Positions 43,370 through 53,682 of a stretch of DNA of 64,000 nucleotides are shown here, piece by piece (positions within the stretch are counted from its first letter, which is position 1; every line of letters starts with the position of its first letter). The notes below the pieces were generated by a model, which searched no databases, was not told the DNA's origin, and saw only the letters and a program-made list of their open reading frames with translations. The stretch is from assembly GCF_905404315.1 (NCBI RefSeq), contig NC_066301.1, positions 6,262,001 through 6,326,000 on the forward strand, written 5' to 3'. The DNA is from Leptidea sinapis (taxonomy: Eukaryota; Arthropoda; Insecta; Lepidoptera; Pieridae). Position numbers and translations under genes: made by a program.

Positions 43370-43680
43370 ACCCCGGCTTCCTTAGCTATTCCTGTCCTTT
43401 CCCTTGCCCTCCTGGGCTGGTAATATCCTACATTTCCTATTTCGCACTCTAACTGACCAATCTTCCTTTTCACACCAACTGTCTTTCCCTCTCCCTATTC
43501 CTACCCTCTCCGCCAATCCAAAGTCTGCCGCGCGGATTGATGCATGGCTATGGGAAAGTCTAGTCGTTAGCGTGCCACACTGCCCTGGGACCGGGCGACC
43601 CATAATTAAGTCAGCCTTACCCTGGGCATGCGGGGCTCTGCTGGGGTAGACAAACCTTTCCCTCGCTATTCGTGGGAACG
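43370..43680. other. GC-rich block, possibly a LINE 5' part
   Basis: Sharply less AT-rich than its flanks, with pyrimidine-rich words ('cctttcccttgccctcctgg', 'ctgccctgggaccgggcgac'). Frames exist on both strands (43404-43649 + and 43382-43603 -) without a domain. It sits directly before a LINE 3' region, so an element leader is possible but unproven. Confidence 0.35.
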
Positions 43681-43699
43681 CAATGGATAATCATAAAAA

Positions 43700-44196
43700 T
43701 AATTTAATTTATCAAGGAGTTTAGGGTTCGTTTGGGGACGAGAGAGTGAATTACAATGGGAAAAAACCTGTTTTAAGTATGCGTGGAATGGAATCTTTGC
43801 GTGGCAAAAAGCATTTGGGGACGAAAGAAATAGTGAGTTAGGACACGTTGTCGTCTGAAAAAATATGTAGTGACAAAAATTGAGAAAGCTATGCTGAGAT
43901 GGTTTGGCCATGTCGAAAGAATGAATGCAACATGATCGACGAAAAAAGTGTATAAGGCGATTGTGAATGAAAGCTTTGGAAGGGTTAGACCAAGGTGGAC
44001 GTTTTGAGACTAAATCAGGGACGTCTTGTAAAAAGGCCAGGTCAAGAGTACCCTAAATCGAAGAGCATGTATGAAGGAAAATATAATGAAAGTGGACGAA
44101 GCGGAACAAGTATGTAAGGATCGTAGCAAGTGGAAGAAGTGGTCTCTGCCTACCCCTACTGGAAAGAGACTTAATTATATGTATGTATGTATGAAG
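43700..44196 (+). pseudogene. LINE ORF2 C-terminus with (ATGT)n tail
   Basis: Decayed frames read 'KAMLRWFGHVERMN', 'KKVYKAIVNESFGRVRPRW', 'KGQVKSTLNRRACMKE' and 'EQVCKDRSKWKKW', ending at a stop, then 'tatgtatgtatgtatg'. This is the C-terminal signature of a common insect LINE group. Several frameshifts. It is related to 4631-4790 (-). Confidence 0.78.
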
Positions 44197-44901
44197 GTAC
44201 TGATATATTATTAGTGTCTTGAAAGTTCGTTTAGCTTATTGTGATATCATTCGATTATAATGTATAATATATAGTAAGAGATCGATTTAAATTAGTTTAA
44301 TTGTTATTCTTATCTCAAGACTCGTAACCGTGAGGTGATCACACCCTTCTATACCAATTTATTATAGATTGTAGCAATAGGAAATTTTTAAATATTTTTC
44401 TCATATTTGATTCGGTACAATTTATTTAAATTGCAATGGACTCATTCTCATAAAGTAGTGGATTTCAACTGGAGAAAATCTTGTGGATGTTTCGAAAGGA
44501 TGGGTTATTGAAACATATAATATTATTATATATTATATGATAGTAAAATTGAATATTATATTAATAGTATTAATATCATTCTGTTAATAACATTTTTTTT
44601 GTGAAGGGAGAGCTACCCAAACGCTTTATGATGAGTATCTAATTGTATGAAAATATTTTATCACACAAACTCTATATACGTAAAAGTTAAGGTAAATGTA
44701 ACATCCATTACTTCATATTAAAATAATTCAACGTTTTTCTTATTTGACCTATTCTGCTTGTTCATGGTATAGCAGAATACATTAGCGTATAGACGTATGG
44801 CAGCCCTATTATGACAAATTTTGATGTGTCAATGTGTGCGTTAGTTAGTTTCAAATTCAAAATATTAAGCGTAGCTGACTGTTTACGTAAATTCATATTA
44901 A
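44197..44901. other. AT-rich stretch, no gene recognised
   Basis: Includes a TATATTATTATA-rich block near 44520. The last three bases (44899-44901) are the TAA target duplication of the Harbinger element. Confidence 0.45.
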
Positions 44902-45551
44902 GGCTGGGCTCAAACGTTCGGAAACCAAATTAGGTTTCCTGATCAGGAATTCGGATTCGAAATTCCGTGAGACTAGCGCAAACGTCCGGTTTTTTGTTCG
45001 TTTTTTTTTACGACCAGTACGAAAAGAGACGCTTGTGAAAGCACACGCAAGTATTATCATGGACGATGAAGACGAATTGATTACTATTGCACTTTTACTG
45101 GCGGTAAACAAGAAGAAGGGGAATCGTCGTTACTGGGTACGCCCGTTGAATACTCGGAGATTAACAGATAGTCAATTTTATCTCAAAAGAGCAAGACTAC
45201 GAGAACACCCAGATGAATTCTTCAAATATAACAGGATGTCAGTGAAATCATTTGACGAGCTTCATAATGGCCTACGAGAGAAAATTAAATTTGTTACCTA
45301 TGACGAGTCTACAGACGCCCACTCGCTGCAATGCTACGCGAGAGCTGCGTTCGGGATGACGTCATTGAGTTTTTTCCGTTCTTACAAACCGAACGCACCG
45401 AACCGAACGTTAGGTTTTTTTTCCGTTCGGAAACAATAAGAATAATGTGCGCCTTGATGAATATTTTGTATGTAATTAGAGCATTCGGGTATCCGAATCT
45501 GAATTCCTGATCAGGAAACCTAATCCGGTTTCCGAACGTGTGCGCCCAGCC
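44902..45551 (+). mobile_element. PIF/Harbinger derivative with intact TIRs (650 bp)
   Basis: TIRs of about 58 bp with five mismatches: left GGCTGGGCTCAAACGTTCGG and right its inverted partner starting GGCTGGGCGCACACGTTCGG. TAA duplications lie at 44899-44901 and 45552-45554, the TWA target of this superfamily. Each TIR contains the 14-bp palindrome TTCCTGATCAGGAA. The interior holds the first part of a transposase frame and then jumps to the right end, so it is an internal-deletion derivative that would need a full-length relative to move. Confidence 0.9.
45035..45439 (+). CDS. Harbinger transposase, N-terminal remnant
   Basis: 134 codons, open throughout. 'RRYWVRPLNTRR' at residues 31-43 and 'FFKYNRMSVKSFDELHNGLR' at residues 62-83 are the conserved N-terminal words of HARBI1-like nucleases (usual length about 350-450 residues). 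Similarity ends at about residue 105 ('HSLQCYARA'). The DDE nuclease core is deleted and the rest reads through the right TIR. A start at 45059 (MDDEDEL) is more like relatives than 45035. The retained frame shows little decay, so the deletion may be recent, or the frame survived by chance. Confidence 0.75.
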   Translation: MKAHASIIMDDEDELITIALLLAVNKKKGNRRYWVRPLNTRRLTDSQFYLKRARLREHPDEFFKYNRMSVKSFDELHNGLREKIKFVTYDESTDAHSLQCYARAAFGMTSLSFFRSYKPNAPNRTLGFFSVRKQ

Positions 45552-45650
45552 TAATAATAGCGTCGTCTAAAGACATTTCTGTTTTAAGAGTATTTACTAC
45601 TAACTACTATTTTATACACAAAAACATAATTTTAACACATAATTGTCGCC

Positions 45651-45962
45651 TTGATGATAATTAAGCTCCTAAGAGAAGAAGAAGTACTATTCAATACCGA
45701 GACTATAATGTCACATAAAATTAAGAGGAACAGTTTACTTTGTTCTATCCTATCTTTCACACAGATTGTTGCAAAGTTATATCAGAATTCTAAATTATAT
45801 GTGTATAATACCAGAAGAGAATATTTGATTAATGAATGTATTTTCTCAGCCAGCTCTGTAAAGCAATTTCAAGAGCAATGTGTAAAGATAAAACCGTTAC
45901 TTAAGAGTCTAGGAGCGAGCTGGAAGTGTAAATACGTGGGATTTGATTTACTTATTTGTTGA
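45651..45962 (+). CDS. unrecognised 103-codon frame
   Basis: Protein-like composition with Cys, Trp and Gln present ('SASSVKQFQEQCVKIKPLL', 'GASWKCKYVGF'), unlike random AT-rich frames. No domain is recognised. It lies 100 bp outside the Harbinger TIR, so it is not part of that element. It could be an exon, a fragment of an unnamed element, or chance. Confidence 0.3.
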   Translation: MMIIKLLREEEVLFNTETIMSHKIKRNSLLCSILSFTQIVAKLYQNSKLYVYNTRREYLINECIFSASSVKQFQEQCVKIKPLLKSLGASWKCKYVGFDLLIC

Positions 45963-46479
45963 GGTCGGTATGTTTGTAAATGAAATAGTATTGTATTATT
46001 TAAACTATTTAATTATTTGATTTATTATATTATTTATAAGAAAGCTGTTAATATTCAGTCATTCCCTTAGATACCTACACAAATTAATTACAACGGGAAG
46101 ATGATAGCAACTGTCTATTCCAAATGTCACGAGGGGCTGCTGAAAACCAATGTTGTGTTGGTGTCTTCTGCACTAACACAACAATTCACTGAGTCAGCTC
46201 CTTTTAGCAGGGAATCATGTGCACACAGTTATTTTTTTTTATTTCTATCATATTGGCTACCTTATTTATTAGTAATTTAAGATTTTAATTAAAATTGTAA
46301 ATAGTTGTGATGTGTGTTTTTTTGTTGCTAATAAAATATTATATATTCTATTTTATATTTGAAAATTAGGTTAAAATGGTAGCCAGTTCTCCAAGTAATA
46401 CACAACATTTTTCTTAACTACTAACACCCTTATCCTAGTAACTAAGCCGGTATAAGGAGAAAAGAATAAACCGCGAGCC
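45963..46479. other. AT-rich sequence with a stem-loop
   Basis: A stem-loop lies at 46151-46183: TGTTGTGTTGGTG pairs with CACTAACACAACA (12 Watson-Crick pairs plus one G-T), loop TCTTCTG. A longer imperfect outer pairing ('ggggctgctgaaaa' with 'ttttagcaggga') surrounds it. Confidence 0.6.
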
Positions 46480-46790
46480 GTGACATCTTAATGGTCGTAT
46501 GCCGTAACACACATTCCGTCAAGTAACCGCACGTGAAGGTTGAGCACCGGAACATTTAATTAGAAATCCAGATTTTCTTAGTATTCCTGTAGATTGCCGC
46601 CGTGAGATCGTAGTGATTTCATCGTTAAATGTCCCGCGAAATATAATATATTGTACTCAGGCGAAACTAGAAGTACCCAGGTTCTTATAGAAGAGGTGAG
46701 TACCAGCTAGTCCCTATATTCCAATGATTCCTGTTCTGTTCAACCGAGTACCCCTTTTAACAATAAAGTCGTGTACTAACTAGTAGTACC
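46480..46790 (+). repeat. dispersed repeat shared with 61030-61340
   Basis: Common words in the same order: 'attcctgtagattgccgccg', 'gagatcgtag', 'atatattgt', 'ctcagg', 'tattccaatgatt', 'gagta'. Similarity is low (old copies). Unknown family. Confidence 0.5.
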
Positions 46791-46999
46791 CATCAAAAAC
46801 TGAACAAATGATAATATTACACTTAGAAAATAAAATAAAACTATTAAATACCTTTGGTATAATAATAACTGAACAAATTAATTAATTCAAATGTATTCTA
46901 ATCAAATAAAGTTATGTGAACTGATAATTTTTGAACGATTAAGTTTAATTTAAATGTAAATTATCTTACCTTGCTCATATACAGCAAAATATAAATTTG

Positions 47000-47070
47000 T
47001 AGCAGAGCGTGGTTTCGATCCACGCACCTTTGGGTTATGGGCCCAGCAACTTCCACTGCGCCTCTCTACT
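47000..47070 (-). pseudogene. decayed copy of initiator tRNA-Met
   Basis: 71 nt, close to the gene at 17448. It keeps the CAT anticodon loop, GGG/CCC stem core and intact T-arm CGTGG-ATCGAAA-CCACG. Damage: one base lost in the D-arm (TTGC for CGTGC), T8 changed to A, a C-A mismatch at the foot of the anticodon stem, and a T-G wobble in the acceptor stem. A few flanking bases ('aataag' before, 'aaattta' after) also resemble the functional locus, suggesting a DNA-level duplication. Confidence 0.88.
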
Positions 47071-48069
47071 TATTGTATCAGTTTATTAGTTTACTATGTT
47101 GTTCAATGGATTATCGTAAAGCACACTAAATGTCGCTTGATGACCATACAAGTCCAAATCGAAGCTCACTTTGCATTGAAGACGTGTTTCAAGCTTCTTA
47201 ATAGTACTTGATTAGTCTTACATTACAATAAAAGACGGTAATATATATTTATTTGTTGGATCATTGTCTTTATTTAGGCAACAAAGTATCGTGTATAGCA
47301 GAAGATGCTTTTGACGGCCGTTTTATATAGACTTTGATCAATGAAAATATAGCACAAAATTTATCATAATAATATGAATTAAATATCTTTACTTTTTCTT
47401 ATTGAAAAACATACTGTTTTTGACAAGAGCCACAACTCAATCTGTGGCGACATTTCCGATTATGTACATACGTATTTTCGGCAGGGTTCCTTGAGATAAT
47501 TTAACAAATTAAAATTAAATGCCAACAATTTGCTTGCATTGACCGATTTTTCTAGTAAGAATACATTGAAGAGGAACAGAACCTGGTGTATTCTTAAAAA
47601 TGTTACTGAGTTATGGTGGGCAAGCAAACTTTGTAAATTATTTTTTTCTGCCTTAATTCATTATCAAGTAGTTAGAGCAGTAAAGTAAGATCAATAATAG
47701 TTATAACGTAAGATTATTTGGAGAAAATATTTCCATATATTTGGGTGCATTTTACCATGTAATCCAGCTTATTTTTCCTTTTATGATAAAAACCTACGCT
47801 TTTTATTATTTTATTACAATCTAGCCTTAGGCTGATAAGCATTTTAATTTTAACTTAATTTACAAAGTAGAGTATAGTTATACTCTACTAGAGAAAGTGT
47901 CTCTATTAAGGGGTATGTTCACTATGTTCTTTTTTTCTTCACACTGAGTATAATATTAACTGTACTATATTACACTAGCTTTTCACTAGACTAACTCAAA
48001 AGACTTAGTTATTTTGAGTCTTCTCACTAGTTTCAGCGCGTTCTCAGTGTTGCAGCTTATAAATAATTA
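47071..48069. other. AT-rich stretch, no gene recognised
   Basis: No supported feature. Confidence 0.45.
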
Positions 48070-48445
48070 TCCCTACTAATATTATAAACGTGAATGTAAG
48101 TTTGTTTGTTACGCTTTTACGCACGAGCTACTAAACAGATTTTGATGAAATTTGGTACAGCGACAGACTAGAGATTGGGAAAGGCTACATTTTATCCCAG
48201 AAAAATCTATGGTTCTCGCGGCATTTGTGAAAAACTGGACGTGGATGAGCTATACCTATAAAAATAGTAGGTTTAGTTTGCCACAGCAATCTATCTCGAA
48301 ATAAGATTCATATAATATGTTGGGAACAGGAGCAAAAACGGAAACCGGAACTGGAATAGGACATGAGACAATCCCCAATTCCAAACTTTCTTATTATTTT
48401 CAAAAACCTTTTATCTACGCGGACGAAGTCCCGGGCATCAGCTAG
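48070..48445 (+). mobile_element. complete non-autonomous Helitron (HelA, 376 bp)
   Basis: Best-preserved copy: 5' TCCCTACTAATATTATAAAC after an A (48069), 3' hairpin CGCGGACGAAGTCCCG and CTAG (48442-48445) before a T (48446). A-to-T insertion with TC and CTAG ends and no target duplication is the Helitron pattern. It has no coding capacity. Confidence 0.88.
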
Positions 48446-48885
48446 TAAATAATAAATATTATCTTATTTTGTACATCATCTGCTTGAAGGTGAACTGAAA
48501 GCTTCTATTCGTCTGAATGAATACAACAAATCATAACTTGAAGTTAGAATTATGAAGGTTGAAACAACGTCTAATGAATCGTGGCTTGCATTTTGTAGCG
48601 GCTTTGCTCACTGTAATGTTCCGCATAATATTACACTAAAGTAGAATTATCTTTGGCTAATGGCTTGAGGTGCTCATTTATTGCGGCTGCTCCGCCAAAT
48701 AAATAATACTTTGAATATACCAGTGCTTAAATACGCTTACTTAGAATTTAGACACTCGAACAGTAGCAGTAAGACTAAACTATTTGAATCGATACCAGCG
48801 TTAGTGTAAGTGTATAGCGGTATTGATTTAGTGTTTTAATCTCATTTGGACTGTCTTTTATCGATATAATATGGCTTTAGTTTAA
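48446..48885. other. unassigned AT-rich sequence
   Basis: No supported feature. Confidence 0.4.
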
Positions 48886-49334
48886 GATTAAGAATTGGTC
48901 TCCGTACCGGTCCAACTAGATACCGCAGGCCTAGTCGCAAACGTGCGGCAACTAATACTACACAAGTGGGCGTACTTGGTCCAGTCTCCAATAATATCTA
49001 ACGTAGATATGCGCTTTAAAACTTTACTAATAATAGTAACTAAAATACCATGTTGCGTAGTAAAACTTTGTAAAAATAATACTACAAGAAATAAGGTAGA
49101 CACTGGGGTCACATATCATTAAGTATTTTGTATTTTATTAATTTCAATGTAAAATAACACGACGCGTATATAACTTACAAAATTTAAAAGATGCCATTGT
49201 GTGTCAAGATGCCACGCGCACAAGCAACAAATAGCAAACACAAACTGCAGTATAAAGATGCTGTAATAAAAAAGCAATTGTCCTTAGGTAGTGCGGTATC
49301 TAGTTGGAGCGCAGCGGAGACCAATCAATTAATC
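48886..49334 (-). mobile_element. TIR MITE (MITE-G), copy 2
   Basis: Reverse orientation relative to 10689-11100: here the 'actacctaaggacaattg' end is on the right. Ends GATTAAGAATTGGTCTCC and inverted GATTAATTGATTGGTCTCC. TAA occurs on both flanks (48883-48885 and 49335-49337). Frames on both strands at 48888-49122 are by-products. Confidence 0.8.
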
Positions 49335-49888
49335 TAAAGGTTTAGTGATTAATGTGCACTACAGAATAAAAAGGTTTAGATTGAAAATTACATATGTGAA
49401 TATACACCATTTAGTTAATACATATAATATGAACAAAAAGTTTGGCAAATCCCTCATAATCTCATTTTCCACAATATTCTAAACCGAGGAAAAAGTAACC
49501 GACATTATAATTTTGAAGTTTAGTTATATATTATTAAAATATAGTTTTAATTAATAATTAACCGACACTGAATTGAACGCTCATATTATTTGAGAAAGTC
49601 GTCAGTTTTACTTCAGATCATAAAAAAAACTTATTCCAGTACCATAATCTTTTCGGCCAATTTCCCTGCCACATATACCACTTCCACTCACGGAAGACGA
49701 GAAAAGAATATTATTATTAAACAGAATAATTGTTATTGAAATACATGTTATTTATCTCACTAATTTTTTGTCTTGGTAAAAGTGAACTCATATTGACTTG
49801 TAAGCGCGATTTTCTTTCACTGATCCCAAATTTGATCATCGGCCTTGAGACGGTTATAAATATTCAACTAAATCGGCCGTGTTGAATC
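49335..49888. other. AT-rich stretch, no gene recognised
   Basis: No supported feature. Confidence 0.4.
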
Positions 49889-50181
49889 TATTGAATTTTT
49901 TTTTATGTAAATAAGGGACCAGATGAGCAGGACGTTCAGCTGTAGTAATTGATACGCCATACCCATTACAATACAGTTCTGCTCAGGATTCTTTAAAAAC
50001 CCAAAAATTCTGAACGGCACTACAATTGCGCTCGTCACCTTGAGAAATAAGATGTCAAGTCTCAGTTTCCCAGTATTTGCCCTTCAGACCAAAACACAGT
50101 ATTGTTTACACATTACTGCTACACGGCAGAAATAGGCGCCGTTGTGGCACCCATAATCTAGCCGGCTTCCTGTGCAAATGA
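49889..50181 (-). repeat. R320 repeat copy
   Basis: From its A-tail (T-run) to 'agccggcttcctgtgcaaat'. A 28-bp deletion removes the 'actagctacggcg' region. Confidence 0.88.
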
Positions 50182-50717
50182 GTGAACAGATAAATAATTA
50201 CACATACATTCATATTTTTTTAACAAAATATTTCGAATGTTTCTAATATGTAACTTTAACAAAGCTTCATGCAGCACCAACAAATATCCCGTTCTAAGTA
50301 AAGTAATACGATTTTAGTTAATCATCCCGCTCGTCTGACATCCACGCCGGTCGTGAGATGATTAATATGAGAGTTACTCGTTATTTCCTCGTTTTCAATA
50401 TTAAATCAACATTAACTTTTGGACAGCTTGACAAAAATGAAGGGGTCGTTACTAAGAAAAAGTTAGTGCATATGACCTATTTCAACAATATTCTATTTAT
50501 TCAGATCAATTCTTGCAAGCTGAATAAAACCCAATTTTTATGACACTACAGGGTTGAAATTTTTTTGAAGTTGGTGCTGTTCCAATTACAAAATTGCATC
50601 GCATTGTAATCACTCAACCGTTATGATACCATATTTCATAAACGTTTTAAAATAATTTATTGAAAGCTGGTTTCATTAGCATGGCTACTCCAGTCACGGT
50701 AAGCTTCTAACACCACA
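50182..50717. other. unassigned AT-rich sequence
   Basis: A 61-codon frame at 50358-50543 is not supported by any motif. Confidence 0.4.
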
Positions 50718-50782
50718 ATGGAATACACAAAACACACATTTTTAATGAAAGTAATTATTATTTATTTATTTACTAATATAAG

Positions 50783-50990
50783 TTACAGACACTTTGCAGA
50801 ATCCATCGTTCCGCCGCGACCACGATTCATGCAATCGGATCGACATATTGGCATCAAATTAATAATATGTATATCTCGTGTACCCGTCGTAATAATAACT
50901 TTATTAAAGCTCCGCGATGATAAAAGTTTGTTGGCTGTGTGCGTCTGTTTATTTATTATTTGTTTCAAGGACGGGTCAGCGACGTTTTGT
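50783..50990 (-). repeat. RepY dispersed repeat, copy 2
   Basis: The minus strand contains 'acgacgggtac', 'tttgatgcca', then 'gcatgaatcgtggtcgcggc', matching 15030-15120. Frames on both strands here (50718-51041 + and 50783-50968 -) follow the repeat. Confidence 0.55.
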
Positions 50991-51240
50991 TCTCGGATAT
51001 TGATTCTCCTGAGTGTTCTAAGTTTAAAGAAACAAGAATGAGACTTGGTACTACCGGTTTTTTGTCATATACAACGCAAATTCTTAGCGACTAGAAAAAA
51101 ATAGCCGACTTTTTCTCCTCGGATCTTGATTCTCATAAGTGCTCTTATTTTAGAGAAATTTTATACAATACAAGAAAAACACTTGATATGAAGAAACATC
51201 TGATCATTTTTATGAGAGGAAATATATGAGCAAGGCTTGT

Positions 51241-51440
51241 TAGCACAAGATGCCGGTTTGTATGCGGGGGCCACACCGGCATGTATTTCTTCCTTGAAGC
51301 AGTAATATACAAGTAGCTAGTGAAATCACTAGGTTAATGAAATTAAATATTACTAGCGCATTTATGATGCCTCTTAGAAGTTTAATTTAGAATCGGCACT
51401 GCTTTGTAATGCTGAAGGCGTATTAAACACCATCAGGTGG
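51241..51440 (+). repeat. R320 copy, old and degenerate
   Basis: Words in order: 'cacaagatgccgg', 'ttgaagcagtaata', 'gtagctagtgaaatcact', 'cggcactgctttgtaatg'. Heavily diverged. Confidence 0.65.
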
Positions 51441-51472
51441 ATATTTGGTTACCTTTAAAATTATATTTAAAA

Positions 51473-51570
51473 TCCAAAAATTCTGAGCACAACTATTTTA
51501 ATGCTCGTCACCTTGAGAAGATCTCGACAATCGAGTAAGTCAATTGCTACGGTGCCCTCCAAAGCATAAT
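51473..51570 (-). repeat. R320 fragment, old and degenerate
   Basis: 'aatccaaaaattctgagcac' and 'gctcgtcaccttgaga', then 'gctacggtgccctccaaa', inverted relative to the preceding copy. Confidence 0.6.
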
Positions 51571-52261
51571 ATAAATAGTGCTTACAAAAACCCATTTAGA
51601 CGATATTAAAAGCGTATAGATAAGGTTCTTAAAATACTAAGTAATTAATGCTTGCAAATTGGAATCAAATCAAATATTCATTTCTCGAAATAACATGATA
51701 ATTATAGTCATAAATTTATTCATTTAAAACTTATTCTAATATATAATATTACGAAAGATAAGTATTATAGGAAAGTAAGTAAAAATGTTATATTACTGAA
51801 GTTGTGAATTATTATAACATTACTGCTAATACTCTAGTAGGCTTTCTGTAATTCGTTTTTAGTACTTAAGTCATGTCTAAGCAAAGAAGATAAATTAACT
51901 GTTTCTTAAACATCAAATTATCTAATTAGAGATTAAAAATTCAAATATAATTTATAAATAAGTAAACATTAAATACTTTCTTTGACATATTGAATACATT
52001 CTTATTTATTCTAACTATGGACTTCTTATAATGTTTCTATCTCTTCATATGGTTTCCTCTGCAACCAATTTATCATAATTTGATATAGTTCTTAAAATAC
52101 GAATAGAACCCGACGAATAGAAATAATAATAATAAATTGAGCGGTATAAATGAATTAAAAAAATAAGGTCCAACTAAGTATGTCGCGTGTATTGGTACTC
52201 ATTACAATATCAATTCATTCCTTGGCTTATTATATTCTTCTCTAAGATAAACCATCCAAAA
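51571..52261. other. AT-rich stretch, no gene recognised
   Basis: No supported feature. Confidence 0.4.
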
Positions 52262-52545
52262 TTTTATTGAAATTCAAATATTTTTTTAAAATAGTGTATA
52301 AAATCACTGAAACCCAAAAATCACCCATTCGAAAAAGTATGCCTCAGAAATGAGTATAACGAGCGCAAGAAACTCAGGGGGCTTCTTTTTTTTATAAATT
52401 ATCGCTATTACAGTAAAATTTATTATTTATTAGCCTGAGATTGCTCCATTCCCAATCTCTGGTATCACAAAGAAAGTTATTTAATTTGTTATAGTAACCC
52501 TTACCACACAAACGTTTTTGCCAACCAATTCAACATTCTTAGATG
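52262..52545 (-). mobile_element. LINE 3' UTR (LINE-K), copy 2
   Basis: Same blocks as 37650-38010: 'atcacccattcgaaaaagta', 'aagaaactcagggggcttct' and 'gctccattcccaatctctgg' on the plus strand. 5'-truncated. Confidence 0.7.
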
Positions 52546-53473
52546 ATTTTCAAGTTACACTTTTTATTATAAGCTTGATACACATTACACAATACATATT
52601 ATGTTCGTCTTACTACTCACATATTAAATCAGATCCACCCAGGTACCCAAAGGACCAAGTACCTAACTCAAAACAACAAAGTAGTTTTGTCTCACTGGAC
52701 CCACCCATTGTTTATTAATTTATTGTGTCTTGCTAAACTTCATGAATTTACACTGAATTATCAGCGGAGGTTTATGGGGCTCAGTACATGGATTTTATAA
52801 TAATAATAAATACATGGATATTTAACAATCATAAAATCTAAACTAGAAAACACTGATCATTTCTCGAGTTTGTTGGGTAGTGTAACAACCTGATCTTACA
52901 CATTCTTACAATTAACTCGAAGAGACCATCGTCAAAAATTGGATTGTCATGATTAAAAACTTTAAATATGGAGCTACTGATTCCGATTTCCCTTTTTTTT
53001 ATATAGATAAAAAAAAGGAAAAATAATGCCTGACGTATAATGTTGGTAGATAACTACATATATTTTTTATTAAAATTACTAATAAGTTTTAACTTTATTT
53101 CTCATTAAGTTCAATATATAGCCAAAGCAAACCAATAGCCTTTGTCTAGCAAGCTCCATACATTACCAGCTGCAGCAGTCCTCTGCGGGTTTACATTTGT
53201 CTACTCTTTTAATTAAAATCAAAATATTTATCACACCCACAGTGGCATTTTTTATTTCTACATTTAGGCAGTAACTTAAACAGAATGCTCATAGATAAAA
53301 CAAAATACATACTCAGTAGACATGTACTACATATGGACTCATCAAAAATTATTACTACATTAAGAAAATACTACGTTCGTAGCGCTACGACGTAGTTCAT
53401 AAAATAGATGGGTTTTGTAGAAATTAGACAACGAATAGGAAAAGTTGTAAGATTTTTGGTCCCTATTTATTGA
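52546..53473. other. AT-rich stretch with a palindrome
   Basis: 53370-53396 is a near-perfect palindrome centred on CGTAGCGCTACG. A small frame at 52518-52718 is not supported. Confidence 0.45.
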
Positions 53474-53682
53474 GAATTATGAAATGGCGACAACGTACCG
53501 GAAGACGTAGTGATGGTAGGCCACCCACAAGATGGACCGACGATCTTGTCAAGATCGCCAGAATACGGAATAATGGTTGGATGAGGGCAGCGCAGGACTG
53601 ATCGTCGTGAAGATCTTTGGGGGAGGCCTTTGTCGAGCAGTGGACGTCTTCCGGCTGATGATGATGATGATGGTGATACAAT
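53474..53682 (+). mobile_element. RTE-type LINE, 3' terminal fragment
   Basis: Reads 'RTGRRSDGRPPTRWTDDLVK' in one frame, then 'GWMRAAQD', stops, and 'SLGEAFVEQWTSSG', followed by a TGATGATGATGATGATGG tail. Confidence 0.85.

Noticed and set aside
43370..43680. CpG-island promoter of a host gene
   Set aside because: GC-rich but with no downstream host exon; the next coding similarity is a LINE C-terminus.
48888..49122. Frames on both strands of about 75 codons
   Set aside because: They lie wholly inside MITE-G and use its TIR.
50718..51041. 107-codon hydrophobic frame
   Set aside because: Overlies RepY, with a comparable frame on the opposite strand; no recognisable transporter or receptor motif.
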